Shown one piece after another: positions 7,815 to 16,373 of a DNA stretch of 64,000 nt. The DNA comes from Bdellovibrionales bacterium GWA1_52_35 (GTDB lineage Bacteria > Bdellovibrionota > UBA1018). Positions within the stretch are counted from its first letter, which is position 1. Each line of letters starts with the position of its first letter. The DNA lies in contig MEPO01000003.1 of assembly GCA_001769805.1 (NCBI GenBank), positions 1-64,000 of the forward strand, read 5' to 3'. The notes beneath the pieces were generated by a model that was not told where the DNA came from, searched no databases, and was given only the letters and a program-made list of their open reading frames with translations. Made by a program: the position numbers and the translations under genes.

Positions 7815-8537
7815 ATGGGTGCACAGTGGAAACATGCAGGAAGAATTCAGAATTCATCAAAACGTGGTGCGTTGTTCAGCAAGCTGGCCAAGGAAATCAT
7901 CGTTGCCGCGAAAGCCGGGGGGGCTCAGCTCGACGGTAACTCTCGTTTGCGCTCTGCGGTAGAGGCCGCCAAAAAAGCCTCTTTGCCTCGCGAAAATATT
8001 GAAAGAGCAATCAAGCGCGGTGCGGGCCTGGATGACGAACCTGTTATTTATGAGCTTGTGACCTATGAAGGCTTTGCCCTGCATAAAGTACCGATCATTG
8101 TCGAATGTCTGACGGATAATAAAAACCGCACTGCCGCGGATATCCGCTCCTTGTTCCGTAAGGCCCAGCTCGGAAATCCGGGAAGCGTGGCCTGGATGTT
8201 TGATCGCATGGGGGTGATCGAAGGAACCCATGTGGGCAAGGACATTGATTTTGAAGGCGCTGCGATTGAAGCCGGTGCCCAGAATGTGGAAGCTCTAGAG
8301 GCTTCTGAAGTGCCGGCTGGGCAAACGGGGGCACGTTTCTTTTGCGATACGACAGATCTGGACACTGTCACCAAGGCTCTCATCGCCCAGGGTTGGGTGA
8401 CCACGATGACCGAGCTGAGTTACATCGCCAAAAACAATTCCGAACTTTCCGATGAGCAGAAAAAGGAAGTCACGGACTTCCTTGAAGCAATTGATGATCA
8501 TGATGATGTTCATCGTATTTACGTCGGTCTGAAATAA
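7815..8537 (+). CDS. yebC: YebC/PmpR family protein
   Basis: 240 residues from ATG at 7815, chosen because the family always begins MG(A/H)xSKWxxI or MGAQWKHAGR, as here; the upstream extension of the frame has no homology. Motifs: SKRGALFSKLAKEI, ARAG-like AAKAGG, NSRLRSAVEAAK, PRENIERAIKRG and the Y-E-G-F (VTYEGFALHKVPIIVE) core. Long annotated as a transcription regulator; some homologues act on translation of difficult proline stretches. Diverges from the MFS gene across 64 bases. Confidence 0.95.
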   Translation: MGAQWKHAGRIQNSSKRGALFSKLAKEIIVAAKAGGAQLDGNSRLRSAVEAAKKASLPRENIERAIKRGAGLDDEPVIYELVTYEGFALHKVPIIVECLTDNKNRTAADIRSLFRKAQLGNPGSVAWMFDRMGVIEGTHVGKDIDFEGAAIEAGAQNVEALEASEVPAGQTGARFFCDTTDLDTVTKALIAQGWVTTMTELSYIAKNNSELSDEQKKEVTDFLEAIDDHDDVHRIYVGLK

Positions 8538-8551
8538 AGTTCACCAATCAC

Positions 8552-8580
8552 TTGCAGAAAAGTACTTCTGTCCCTACACT
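8552..8580 (+). promoter_or_regulatory. Sigma70-type promoter
   Basis: TTGCAG at 8552-8557 and TACACT at 8575-8580 are separated by exactly 17 bases. They precede the secreted-protein gene at 8622 by about 40 bases and follow the yebC stop, so that gene probably has its own transcript. Confidence 0.6.
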
Positions 8581-8621
8581 CTGGCCTGAGACAGAGATGC
8601 AGTTTTAACACAGGAGTGTTG

Positions 8622-9209
8622 ATGCGATTCAAAGCCGCCTTTCCGACGGTTTTTTCAGTTCTTGGTTTCATTCTTCTTTTTACCCCTTTTCAAGCACGTT
8701 CTGAAGTCAATGCATTCGGGGCACCGGATTGTCTAAAAAACAACGTCGGCGTGCTTCCGGTCATGAATGAACAGGTCCTGCGGTGGAAGAAGGAATCCAA
8801 GAATCAATATAAAGACAGGGCTCTGATTCAGGGCAGGTCTGTCCGGTTGATCAAAACGACAAAATCCCACGTCCACATCGAGGTGCAGATCGGGGATGGG
8901 CAGAAAGACCAGATCGAAATTATCTACAATAAGGAATTTGGTGCGCTGCCCAAAATCCGAGGTGGAATGAGTATTGAAGCATGTGGGGAATACATCACCT
9001 CACGAGAGCCGGCCGGAGGCTATCAGGCCTCTCCCAATGGTGCACTGATTCATTGGGTGCATATGAATCGAAAGCCTGGCCCAGGCGCGCATGAGGACGG
9101 TTTTCTGGTGATCGATAACGTGACCTATGGATTCAATCCCAAAGCTGCTCAGGTTCCCCATTTTGAATTCTTTCAGTTGCCCGAGTGGGCTGCCGCTCTC
9201 GCGTATTAG
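8622..9209 (+). CDS. Secreted protein, DUF3465-like
   Basis: 195 residues from ATG 8622. A GTG six bases earlier is open too, but it overlaps the AGGAG ribosome binding site (8612-8616), which sits five bases before the ATG. An N-terminal Sec signal ends near ...FQARS. The C-terminal half (ACGEYITS, GALIHWVHM, HEDGFLVIDNVTYG) resembles DUF3465, a small OB-fold-like domain of unknown function in secreted proteins. Downstream hydrolase starts 18 bases later. Function unknown. Confidence 0.6.
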   Translation: MRFKAAFPTVFSVLGFILLFTPFQARSEVNAFGAPDCLKNNVGVLPVMNEQVLRWKKESKNQYKDRALIQGRSVRLIKTTKSHVHIEVQIGDGQKDQIEIIYNKEFGALPKIRGGMSIEACGEYITSREPAGGYQASPNGALIHWVHMNRKPGPGAHEDGFLVIDNVTYGFNPKAAQVPHFEFFQLPEWAAALAY

Positions 9210-9227
9210 CGACAGCTTGAGGTCCGG

Positions 9228-9896
9228 GTGAGTTCGCAACCGAAAGCACGTTCGGCCAAGGCTACCGTGTTTACGGGGCTTCCGTGCAATTACATGATCC
9301 GTGAAGTTCCTGATCCGAAGGGCTTGGTGCTTTTGCTTCATGGCTGGCTTCAATCAGGATCTTATATCTTCAGCAAATTTGAGCCGCTCATTCCGCCGGA
9401 GTTCACAGTTCTCGCCATGAACGCACTCTTCCCGATACCCGGTCGGGGCGAAGGACATTCGCGCATGGGTTACAGCTGGTATTTTTATGACTCAAAAAAA
9501 GACGAGTATTCGGTTGGGCGAGAGCCTGCGCTGACCTACCTGATGGGCCTGATTCAGCAACTTGGGCTGGAGGAAGTTCCCAAGACCCTGATCGGTTATT
9601 CGCAAGGAGGTTACCTTGCACCTTTTGTGGCGCAAAGACTACCCGCAGTGAAGCAGGTGATCGGAGTTGCCTGTGAGTATCTGGTCGAGGAGCTCGAGGG
9701 TGAGCTTCCATTCCGGGTCGATGCAATCCATGGGGCCGAAGACGATGTGGTCTCGCCCGCTTTGGCGCAAGCTTCTTTTGAAAAACTTCAGAGCCGGGGA
9801 GTGAAAGGGAAGTTCCACCTGGTCGAAGGTGTTCAGCATAAAATCACGGCGCCTCTTCAGGAGAAACTTCAGTTGGTGCTGGCCGGACTCGTATAA
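9228..9896 (+). CDS. Alpha/beta hydrolase (phospholipase/carboxylesterase-like)
   Basis: 222 residues, GTG start 18 bases after the previous stop. LLLHGWLQSG forms the oxyanion region, GYSQGG carries the nucleophile serine, HGAEDDVVSP the acid and GVQHKI the catalytic histidine, in the order of the phospholipase/carboxylesterase branch of the alpha/beta hydrolases (PlsC-independent small esterases such as YpfH/EstB). No signal peptide, so cytoplasmic. Its 3' end overlaps the convergent protease gene by 28 bases. Confidence 0.8.
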   Translation: MSSQPKARSAKATVFTGLPCNYMIREVPDPKGLVLLLHGWLQSGSYIFSKFEPLIPPEFTVLAMNALFPIPGRGEGHSRMGYSWYFYDSKKDEYSVGREPALTYLMGLIQQLGLEEVPKTLIGYSQGGYLAPFVAQRLPAVKQVIGVACEYLVEELEGELPFRVDAIHGAEDDVVSPALAQASFEKLQSRGVKGKFHLVEGVQHKITAPLQEKLQLVLAGLV

Positions 9897-10657
9897 AGAC
9901 AGTTGGCCCGGCCCTGATCGTTGTCGTTCAGCGCTTGTCGGCTTTCGCCGTAGCCCGATGAATCAAACGAAAATACTGGAAAGAGGCTGGCCGACAGGTA
10001 ATTCGGATCAATGGAAGCATTGGTGCAATTGGGAAAGCCGGTCTTCGTGGTTTTTTCACAGCTATGGTTCAATCCCATTAAATGTCCGAATTCGTGCACC
10101 AGGATGGATTTGAGGTCCGGAATTCTTTTTCCGGCAATAAAAAAATTCTGGTAATTCAGCTCGACCATCGCGTTGAAAATAATCGGAATTGGACTGGCGG
10201 GAACCGAGCAGAAAGGCGTGAGCGCAATCACATCCTGCATGGTCGAGTAAGGCCACGCCCCGCTTTTGTAAATGACCACACTGCCAGTGAAAGTCGTGCC
10301 GTTCACGATCCCCTGTTCACAGAGGCGTGCCGGCCTGGCAGCACTGGATGTTCTGGGGCTCGCAGCGTTACCGCCGTAATCGATGGCAGCCATGCCGAGG
10401 CTTTCTGAGTAGAAGCTATTCCAGGTATCTGCGGCGCTGGTGATGATCCCGATTTCCTGGGCAGAGAAAGCTCCCGCCTGAAGTGCAATCGGAATTGCGG
10501 TAGTCCGCCAATGACCCGAAAGCGTGCCAGTCTGATCCGCAGGAAGAACGCATTCTTTAATTACTTTCTTGCTTCCCTTATCCAGGGAGCAGGCAGGGGT
10601 CAGCCCTGCTGCGAGCAGCAAAAGAGGAATGCAGATCAGCCTCGCTCCAGGACGCAA
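9869..10657 (-). CDS. Matrixin-like zinc metalloprotease, lipoprotein
   Basis: 262 residues. The N-terminus is a lipoprotein signal with lipobox LTPACS, placing it in an outer or inner membrane facing the periplasm or outside. HEFGHLMGLNHSC is the full HExxHxxGxxH zinc motif of metzincins, with the matrixin-type region before it (STMQDVIALT, FNAMVELN). A possible Met-turn is not obvious. The size is that of a lone catalytic domain. Likely secreted endopeptidase; target unknown. Such lipoprotein matrixins are common in Bdellovibrio-like genomes. Confidence 0.8.
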   Translation of the reverse strand: MRPGARLICIPLLLLAAGLTPACSLDKGSKKVIKECVLPADQTGTLSGHWRTTAIPIALQAGAFSAQEIGIITSAADTWNSFYSESLGMAAIDYGGNAASPRTSSAARPARLCEQGIVNGTTFTGSVVIYKSGAWPYSTMQDVIALTPFCSVPASPIPIIFNAMVELNYQNFFIAGKRIPDLKSILVHEFGHLMGLNHSCEKTTKTGFPNCTNASIDPNYLSASLFPVFSFDSSGYGESRQALNDNDQGRANCLYTSPASTN

Positions 10658-10801
10658 ACAACCCCCCTTCAGCAGGTATTTTATTGAGAAAAGTTCCTGT
10701 TAACTTATTGTACCTTAGAAATCGGCAGTTTTATAATTCCTGCTGAAAGCGGGAGTTGCGTTTATAAAGTTCATGAATTCAAGGGTTTGCGTTCAATTTG
10801 T

Positions 10802-10842
10802 GGCGTTGTTGCATGATTCCAGCTGACAAAACGGGGGCATGG
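10802..10842. repeat. Left inverted end of the IS-like unit
   Basis: First 13 bases identical (inverted) to 11930-11942; a second matched block AAAACGGGGGCATGGC lies at 10828-10843. The minus-strand transposase remnant reads into this end. Confidence 0.65.
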
Positions 10843-11213
10843 CGACCGGCTTCCGTTAGTTCGATTGCAACTGTCTCCATTCCGTTCGGATTGATTGCAA
10901 TATGAAGCTTGCGCCAAGTTCCGCGTTTTTGCTTTCCGTGTGTTCGCATCTTCCATTCACCCTCGCCATTATCTTGAGTCCGGTTGAATCGACGACAAGG
11001 TCCGTTGGGTTCCTCTTGCTCTTCTTCGAGTAGAATTTCACATCCAGTCCAGCCGCTAAATGCAGCGGTCGCTATAGAGCGGCGGGCGGCCAGATGTCCG
11101 GTTTGTCGAGATTTGGCATATTCTTCACAAAATCAGAGGGTGAGATTGCCCCGATTGATCAGGCTTCGATTATATTGTTTCCAGTTTTGGACTCGATAAG
11201 TGGTCTTGCTCAT
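10802..11213 (-). pseudogene. IS5-family (IS903-like) transposase remnant
   Basis: Reading from ATG 11213, the frame gives MSKTTYRVQNWKQYNRSLIN then RGNLTL and a TGA where IS903-like proteins have LTLW. After a deletion and frame change the catalytic core resumes as DLVVDSTGLK (first catalytic Asp). It shifts frame again into GEGEWKMRTHGKQKRGTWRKLHIAIN and ends at the element's left end after ELTEAGRHAP, so the central and C-terminal parts with the other acidic residues are lost. The gene is non-functional but recognisable as an IS903-group DDE transposase. Confidence 0.8.
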
Positions 11214-11272
11214 TTTATAATTCTCATGTATATATCTACGTAAACCATTGCCCCACTAGTTTTTGAGGTTTG

Positions 11273-11884
11273 ATGAGGATAAAAAGACAACAAAATCAAC
11301 CTTTTTTTTCAGGATTTAATTCCAAGACGAGGTTTCAAGCTCATGGCGGCGAGCACACCCAAAACAAACGTAAAAAGCGGCGCCCCTTTGATCCTAAACA
11401 AGCACTTCACGTGGTACTGAGATCGTCAAAAGCACGCGGCCAGTATTCGATGCTTCATCCGCATTACTGCAATCACATCCGAAACCTCATGGATCGCCTA
11501 AAAAATCGCTGGGGAATAAAAATCTACCGCTACGCCAACGTCGGGAATCATTTACATTTGTTAATTCAGGCACCCTCGAGAGTGGTCTGGCAGCAGTTTA
11601 TTCGGGAGTTTTCAGGCGGGGTGGCGATGATTGTGACTGGTGCCAGGAAGGGCAATGGCCTGCCCCGCTCTAAATCCAGCGACACTCCTGAAAGCGCTAA
11701 ACGAGGATTTTGGGATCACCTCGTTTTTACGCGCATCGTGGGCTTCGGAAAAGACTTCAGAGGTGTAGCTCAATACGTTTTAAAGAATCTTTGGGAAGCA
11801 ACTGGGGTTCCTGTGCGCAAAATCCTCGACCGAGGTTACCAAATTCTTGAGTTGAGTGAAGACGGCGCCGTCTTTGTTTCCTAG
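11273..11884 (+). CDS. Y1 (HUH) transposase, IS200/RAYT-like
   Basis: About 203 residues. Basic N-terminus (RKKRRPFDPKQALHVVLRS), then YANVGNHLHLLIQ with the HxH metal motif, and GVAQYVLKNLWEATG carrying the candidate catalytic tyrosine, in Y1 order. The LHP...CNHIRNLMDRLKNRWGIKIYRY segment is typical of free-standing Y1 proteins common in Bdellovibrio-like and myxobacterial genomes. A TTG three bases earlier is an alternative start; GAGG lies just before. It sits between an IS903-type gene start and the right inverted end, and is intact while the DDE gene is ruined. Confidence 0.8.
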   Translation: MRIKRQQNQPFFSGFNSKTRFQAHGGEHTQNKRKKRRPFDPKQALHVVLRSSKARGQYSMLHPHYCNHIRNLMDRLKNRWGIKIYRYANVGNHLHLLIQAPSRVVWQQFIREFSGGVAMIVTGARKGNGLPRSKSSDTPESAKRGFWDHLVFTRIVGFGKDFRGVAQYVLKNLWEATGVPVRKILDRGYQILELSEDGAVFVS

Positions 11885-11899
11885 CGATCCGAGTCGCGT

Positions 11900-11942
11900 G
11901 CCATCCCCCCCGTTTTCCTTGGAACAATTATGCAACAACGCC
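11900..11942. repeat. Right inverted end of the IS-like unit
   Basis: Inverted partner of 10802-10842: perfect over the outer 13 bases (11930-11942) and again, allowing one indel, over GCCATCCCCCCCGTTTT at 11900-11916. It starts about 15 bases after the Y1 stop codon. The remaining bases to 12140 hold no recognisable gene. Confidence 0.65.
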
Positions 11943-12140
11943 CCGCCCCGCGATCGCGCTTAAACACCTTTTACAGATGAACGTAGACCTTAATTTCTAC
12001 AATAGGTCTCGCAGCGCTCCGATTCAATAATAGATCAAGCTAGCCTTCTCCCCGAGTACCTCAGACTTGAGATTGAATTGGTGCCGTCGAAAGAGGCAGG
12101 CGGTCTCCGCATCCGAAAAACTATCTTGCCTTTAGATAGC

Positions 12141-12614
12141 TCAGAATGGTGCAACAATTTGGCATTGCTCAAAGTACCAGCTTTCGTAAACTTCGCGTGT
12201 AGGATAGTGCTGGGCATTGTTGCGCTCGGCTTCGAGAAGGGCGCCGCCTCTGTTGTTGAGAGTTAGGCGGTAATCGAAGCTGACGGATGGCCGAATACTA
12301 TTGGAGTAATCCCTGATGGATCCGACAAAGGTGACCTGCCTGCTGTCGTGGTACTTATGCATCGGTACGATTATCTTGCCATTTACGACCGACTTGGGAA
12401 GGACGGCCCCGTTCCGGGCAAAAAAGTCGACAATATTTCCATCATTCACTACCAGCTGCATGACTTGTCCCTCATATTCGACGTAGCCGACGTCAAGCAC
12501 CAGTGCGCGGTTGTTGCATTGGACCGTGGTGGACCAACGGACGTTGCTGTCTGCCAGAGCGGAGGCGCCCAGCTGAGAGAGAAGTACTACACCTGATATA
12601 AGTATTGTTTTCAT
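12141..12614 (-). CDS. Secreted protein of unknown function
   Basis: 157 residues with a clear Sec signal (MKTILISGVVLLSQLGASALA). The mature part is beta-rich with two cysteines (VQCNN near the start and FEQCQ near the end) that could pair. AAAGGAG and AAAGAG lie upstream of the ATG. No family is recognised. It stands alone between the IS remnant and the solute-binding operon, on the opposite strand to both plus-strand genes, so it may be accessory. Confidence 0.6.
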   Translation of the reverse strand: MKTILISGVVLLSQLGASALADSNVRWSTTVQCNNRALVLDVGYVEYEGQVMQLVVNDGNIVDFFARNGAVLPKSVVNGKIIVPMHKYHDSRQVTFVGSIRDYSNSIRPSVSFDYRLTLNNRGGALLEAERNNAQHYPTREVYESWYFEQCQIVAPF

Positions 12615-12892
12615 AATTACTCTTTACTCCTTTAATTTATGGTTGCCTTGGTCATTTAGGACTCCAGCGATCGAAAGCTTTATCTCTTGCCTGTATTGCT
12701 AGAGCCGTTGTGTGGTCTATATCCGTAATAAATTTATTGGAATGATCCAGTGACTGAATGGTCAAAATTACAAACTGAGTGGTAATATTGCTTCAGCGTC
12801 AAAGGCGAAAGTGGCCAGAGCGGTTAAGGGCCCATTACAGAATATTATTCTGCCGGCTGGATGGGACAGTGGTTTTGTGGAAGAATAAAGAG
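12615..12892. other. Intergenic region with a tRNA-like fragment
   Basis: About 280 bases between divergent genes. Bases 12811-12832 resemble the D-arm of a class II tRNA (GGCC pairing around AGAGCGGTTAAG), but no acceptor or T-arm follows. Nothing else is recognised. Confidence 0.3.
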
Positions 12893-14008
12893 ATGAGTTT
12901 CCTTTTCAATATCAAGACCCTGGGGTTTGGGGCGATAGCCTGTTTTCTTGCGTGGGGATCGCCGGTTTCGGCGCGGGCTCAAACCCTTATTTTTTGGCAT
13001 AATCAGACCGGGCTGCAGGCCCGATTTGTTGAGAAGCTCATTGCGGAATTTAATGCCAAGCATGCGCATACCCAGATCCGGGGCGAGACCGGACTGGAAC
13101 TCGAGTCATCGCTGCTTTCGAGGATTGACCCGGGTGTGCGTCCCGATTTGCTATTGATCCCATCGGATATGATGGGACTGAGCCAGGATCTGCGGCTCTT
13201 GCAGCTTCCGGCAGACTGGGATCCAATTTCCAAAAGGCCGGGAATTCCCTCTGATCCTCACGGTGTGCCAATTCTTCGCGGAAATCAGCTGCTGCTATTT
13301 TACAACAAGCGCTTGGTGAACTCGGTCCCGGCGACTTGGGCAGACCTGAAAATGCAGCAGGAAAAATTGAAATCGGCCGGCGTTCATACGATAGGCTGGC
13401 CTTTTGCGGAGCCTTATTATTTTATTCCGTTTCTGCGGGCTTTCGGGAGCTTTGATCCTGATCATTTGGACAGTCCGACGATGGAGCTGGCTTTGGATTT
13501 TTACCGTGATCTTGCCGTGCATGGCCTAGTCCCCCAGGATTGCGGCTTGGATTGCAATACCAGTCGTTTTTATCGGGGCGAGTTCGCCTTTGTAATTTCG
13601 GGAGACTGGCAAATCGCCGAAGCAAAAGCGAAGCTCAAGGGGGATTTCGGGATGGCTCCTCTTCCCCAGATGTCCGAGGGGCGGCCTCTGGTCTCTGACG
13701 AGGCGATTCAATATCTCGTTTTTCCGAATAAAAAAAACTTTGAAAAAAATAAGAAAGTTTTGCGCCAATTTGGCGAATACTTATCGAGTGTGCCGGTTCA
13801 AAATCGCTGGCAGCAAAGGATGAATCGCGTCCCCGTGGTTTCGTCCGGGCGACCATTACCCGGGAATTTCGCTCGCCGAAGGTCCGTTTATGCGTGGATC
13901 GCCCTGCAAAAAGGTCTTCAGCTTATAAAATCAGGGAAAAAGGGGATTCCTCTGGAAATGCAGAACCAACTTGAAATCCTCAAGCGCTCGGAGGGGCAAA
14001 CCAGGTGA
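12893..14008 (+). CDS. Extracellular solute-binding protein (family 1, sugar type)
   Basis: 371 residues from ATG 12893; the longer open frame upstream lacks homology while this start gives a proper signal peptide ending ...VSARAQ. The mature protein follows the MalE-like fold: LIFWHNQTG opening, AKHAHTQI, RPDLLLIPSD, RGNQLLLFYNKRLV...PATWADL hinge, FYRGEFAFVISGDW and DEAIQYLVFPN. No lipobox, so periplasmic and soluble. No ABC permease or ATPase is nearby; instead it overlaps a sensor kinase gene by four bases (GTGA). It therefore probably senses a ligand for the kinase rather than feeding a transporter. Confidence 0.88.
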   Translation: MSFLFNIKTLGFGAIACFLAWGSPVSARAQTLIFWHNQTGLQARFVEKLIAEFNAKHAHTQIRGETGLELESSLLSRIDPGVRPDLLLIPSDMMGLSQDLRLLQLPADWDPISKRPGIPSDPHGVPILRGNQLLLFYNKRLVNSVPATWADLKMQQEKLKSAGVHTIGWPFAEPYYFIPFLRAFGSFDPDHLDSPTMELALDFYRDLAVHGLVPQDCGLDCNTSRFYRGEFAFVISGDWQIAEAKAKLKGDFGMAPLPQMSEGRPLVSDEAIQYLVFPNKKNFEKNKKVLRQFGEYLSSVPVQNRWQQRMNRVPVVSSGRPLPGNFARRRSVYAWIALQKGLQLIKSGKKGIPLEMQNQLEILKRSEGQTR

Positions 14009-15627
14009 AGCGGAGTTTTCGAAATGTTCTGACTTTGATTCTCGTCGCCGTCGCCATGGTGCCGGTCCTGGTTCTCAGCTATCCGCTCACCGCGTTGGTG
14101 TCTCGCCTGGTCGAACGAAATGCTGCCCGCGAGACGGAATTGATCGCCGAGCGCCTGATGCATGATTTTCAGGCCGATATCAGGATGCTGGTGGCCCAGG
14201 CTCAGGCGCTCAGTCGCGATAGTGATATTCAGCGGGGCACTCGAAGCATTCTGTTTTCAGAGAAGGCCAAATTTCTGATGAAACGATTTCTTGAGGATAA
14301 TCCGTTGGTCGGCGCGACGTATTTGCTGGATGAAACCTTTAATCAGAAATCCCAGGTCGTGGAGAATGTCGATGCGAATATTCCATCTGTTGTGGCCAGG
14401 ATCAAGAAGGACTTGAACGAGCAGATCGCGGATGATCGCGGTTATTATCGGTTTTTTATCAGTTCCGGCAATGTCTTTTTGGTTGTTCCGGTTCAAGGTC
14501 CTTTGGGTCGGCCGACAGGTTTGCTCTTGCTCGGTATTCCGAGCGACACCTTGCGAAGGCGCATCGCAGGGCAGGTCAAGTCTCCCATGGTGGCCCATTT
14601 GGGCATCCACGGCTTGAGTGAAGTCAAAGAGGATAATCCGGAAAGGGACTTCAGGGCTGAAGTGCCTTTTGAGATCGCCAGCTCCGAAAATGGTGGCATT
14701 TCTCCCAGGCTTTCGATGAAAATCGCGGTATTTGAGCCTCGGGCCATTCGATTGGAAGCTGTTCGCCGGAGTGTGCGATGGATGCTTTTCTGCTCGGTGC
14801 TCTTCGCGCTTGTCGCAGGTGCCTGCGGGTACTATCTGGCTTATCGGCTGAACCGGCCCTTTCGGCGCTTGAATCAACAACTCCAAAAATACGAAGCAGG
14901 CGAATACGGTGCGGCTTTGCCGGTGTTTTCGATTGATGAATTCCGCCTCATTGCCGGAACTTTGCAGTCCATGGCCGGAAAAATCTCAGGTCAGATTCAA
15001 CTGGCTGCTGAAAATGAACGGGCACGAGGAGAAGTGGAGCGGGTACGGCTCGAAACTGAACTTCATTCGCTGCATCAACAGATGCAACCGCATTTTCTGT
15101 TCAATACGCTCAACAGCATTGGAGCTATGATCCATATCGACGCGGATCGCGCAGGCCAGCTGGTGAACCGGTTTTCAGATTTGTACCGACTCATCCTGGA
15201 GATGGGCCGAACCAATACGGTTCCCTTGGAAAAGGAAATGACCGTAGTATCCCACTATCTTGAGCTTCAGCAGGTTCGATTCGGGGTTCGCCTCCGCTAT
15301 CAACTCGAATGGGATCCTGCCTTAAGAGACGTGCATGTGCCCGGGTTGATGCTCCAGACTCTTGTTGAGAACGCGCTCAAACATGGAATCGGAAAATCCA
15401 GGGACGGGGGAGAGGTCCGCGTGAAGATCATTCCTCTGCCAACCGGTTACCGATGTGAAATCGTCAATACGGGCAGCCCGCTTCTTCGAACAGAGGAGCG
15501 AACCGGCTTGCAGAACACGCGGCGCAGGCTGACTCTTTTGTATGGAAACACGCACCAATTTTGCCTCCAAGCGGGAGAACAGAATCAAACCATCGCGAGC
15601 TTTATATTTTCAGGGAAACCAATATGA
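14005..15627 (+). CDS. LytS-family sensor histidine kinase
   Basis: 540 residues. TM1 near residues 8-32, a periplasmic sensing region to about 255, TM2 near 256-277, a HAMP-like linker (RLNRPFRRLNQQLQKYEAGEYG), then the His_kinase domain with QMQPHFLFNTLNS, phospho-acceptor His363. An ATPase domain follows with the N box LVENALKHGIG and a G-rich region near the C-terminus (RTGLQNTRRRL). Start is GTG overlapping the stop of the solute-binding gene; the end overlaps the regulator gene. The layout is that of YesM/LytS kinases, which phosphorylate a paired regulator when the periplasmic signal changes. Confidence 0.92.
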   Translation: MKRSFRNVLTLILVAVAMVPVLVLSYPLTALVSRLVERNAARETELIAERLMHDFQADIRMLVAQAQALSRDSDIQRGTRSILFSEKAKFLMKRFLEDNPLVGATYLLDETFNQKSQVVENVDANIPSVVARIKKDLNEQIADDRGYYRFFISSGNVFLVVPVQGPLGRPTGLLLLGIPSDTLRRRIAGQVKSPMVAHLGIHGLSEVKEDNPERDFRAEVPFEIASSENGGISPRLSMKIAVFEPRAIRLEAVRRSVRWMLFCSVLFALVAGACGYYLAYRLNRPFRRLNQQLQKYEAGEYGAALPVFSIDEFRLIAGTLQSMAGKISGQIQLAAENERARGEVERVRLETELHSLHQQMQPHFLFNTLNSIGAMIHIDADRAGQLVNRFSDLYRLILEMGRTNTVPLEKEMTVVSHYLELQQVRFGVRLRYQLEWDPALRDVHVPGLMLQTLVENALKHGIGKSRDGGEVRVKIIPLPTGYRCEIVNTGSPLLRTEERTGLQNTRRRLTLLYGNTHQFCLQAGEQNQTIASFIFSGKPI

Positions 15628-16373
15628 ACGCACCCATCCGGAAGGTACGAGTCCTGATAGTCGATGATGAGCCCCTGGCACGAACCCGGATCCGAAAGTA
15701 CCTCGAAAAGTTTCCTGATCGTTACGAAATCCGCGAAGCGTCCGATGGCCTGCTGGCGCTGGAGGTTTTGCGGGAGTTCAAGCCCGAGACGCTCTTTTTG
15801 GATATCGAGATGCCCGAACTGACGGGATTTGACGTGCTTCGGAATATTCCCGAGGGGGAACGTCCGAAAATCATTTTCCAGACTGCTTACGACCAATTCG
15901 CCGTTCGGGCTTTTGAGGAAAACGTTTGCGATTATCTGCTCAAGCCTTTTTCGGACGAACGTCTGAAAAAGAGCCTGGAAAAAGCCATCCAGGATTCGGC
16001 GGGCTCGGAGTTGAAGCACCTCGAAGTTCACCTGAATCGGGAAAAGCAATACTTGCGGAAGCTTGTCGTAAACGTCGGAACGAAGCAGAAAGTGATTCAG
16101 ATCTCGGAGGTCTGGTTTTTTTCCAGTGAGGACCACGTTTCCAAAGTGGGTTTGGAAAACGTGGATTACGCCTGCAACCAGTCGCTCACTTACTTCGAGG
16201 AAAATCTTGATCCCGAGGTGTTCCTTCGCATCCATCGCAACGCGATTGTTCGGCTGGATCGAGTGGTGTCGTACTCGCATGGCACCAACACGGAAGTGAC
16301 TCTGGCGAACGGCTTGGTTCTCAAGGCTTCCCGCGAAGGGGCTCGATCACTGAAGCAGCTATTTCGAAAGTGA
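15624..16373 (+). CDS. LytTR-family response regulator
   Basis: 249 residues from ATG 15624, which overlaps the kinase stop (ATGA). Receiver domain residues 8-125: IVDDEPLART acidic pair, TLFLDIEMPELTG with Asp60 as phospho-acceptor, QTAYDQFAV and LLKPF with the conserved Lys. The LytTR DNA-binding domain covers about 145-245 (VWFFSSEDHVSKV, FLRIHRNAIV, LKASREGARSLKQLF). It controls transcription in response to the upstream kinase. Ends overlapping the convergent comEC gene by 15 bases. Confidence 0.95.
   Translation: MNAPIRKVRVLIVDDEPLARTRIRKYLEKFPDRYEIREASDGLLALEVLREFKPETLFLDIEMPELTGFDVLRNIPEGERPKIIFQTAYDQFAVRAFEENVCDYLLKPFSDERLKKSLEKAIQDSAGSELKHLEVHLNREKQYLRKLVVNVGTKQKVIQISEVWFFSSEDHVSKVGLENVDYACNQSLTYFEENLDPEVFLRIHRNAIVRLDRVVSYSHGTNTEVTLANGLVLKASREGARSLKQLFRK

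Larger units (their letters stand above)
10802..11942. mobile_element. Decayed IS5/IS903-type element containing a Y1 transposase gene
   Basis: The unit is bounded by inverted ends of about 43 bases: GGCGTTGTTGCAT at 10802-10814 matches ATGCAACAACGCC at 11930-11942 perfectly, and AAAACGGGGGCATGGC inside the left end has a near copy with one indel inside the right end. The outer bases resemble IS903-group ends. Inside are a broken DDE transposase (minus strand) and an intact Y1 transposase gene (plus strand) lying in what would be the DDE gene's leader. No target duplication is visible at the borders. Confidence 0.65.

Noticed and set aside
12811-12832. tRNA-like D-arm (GTGGCC ... GGCC around AGAGCGGTTAAG)
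   Set aside because: No acceptor stem, clean anticodon stem or T-arm lies around it, so it is not called a tRNA; at most it is a fragment or chance match.
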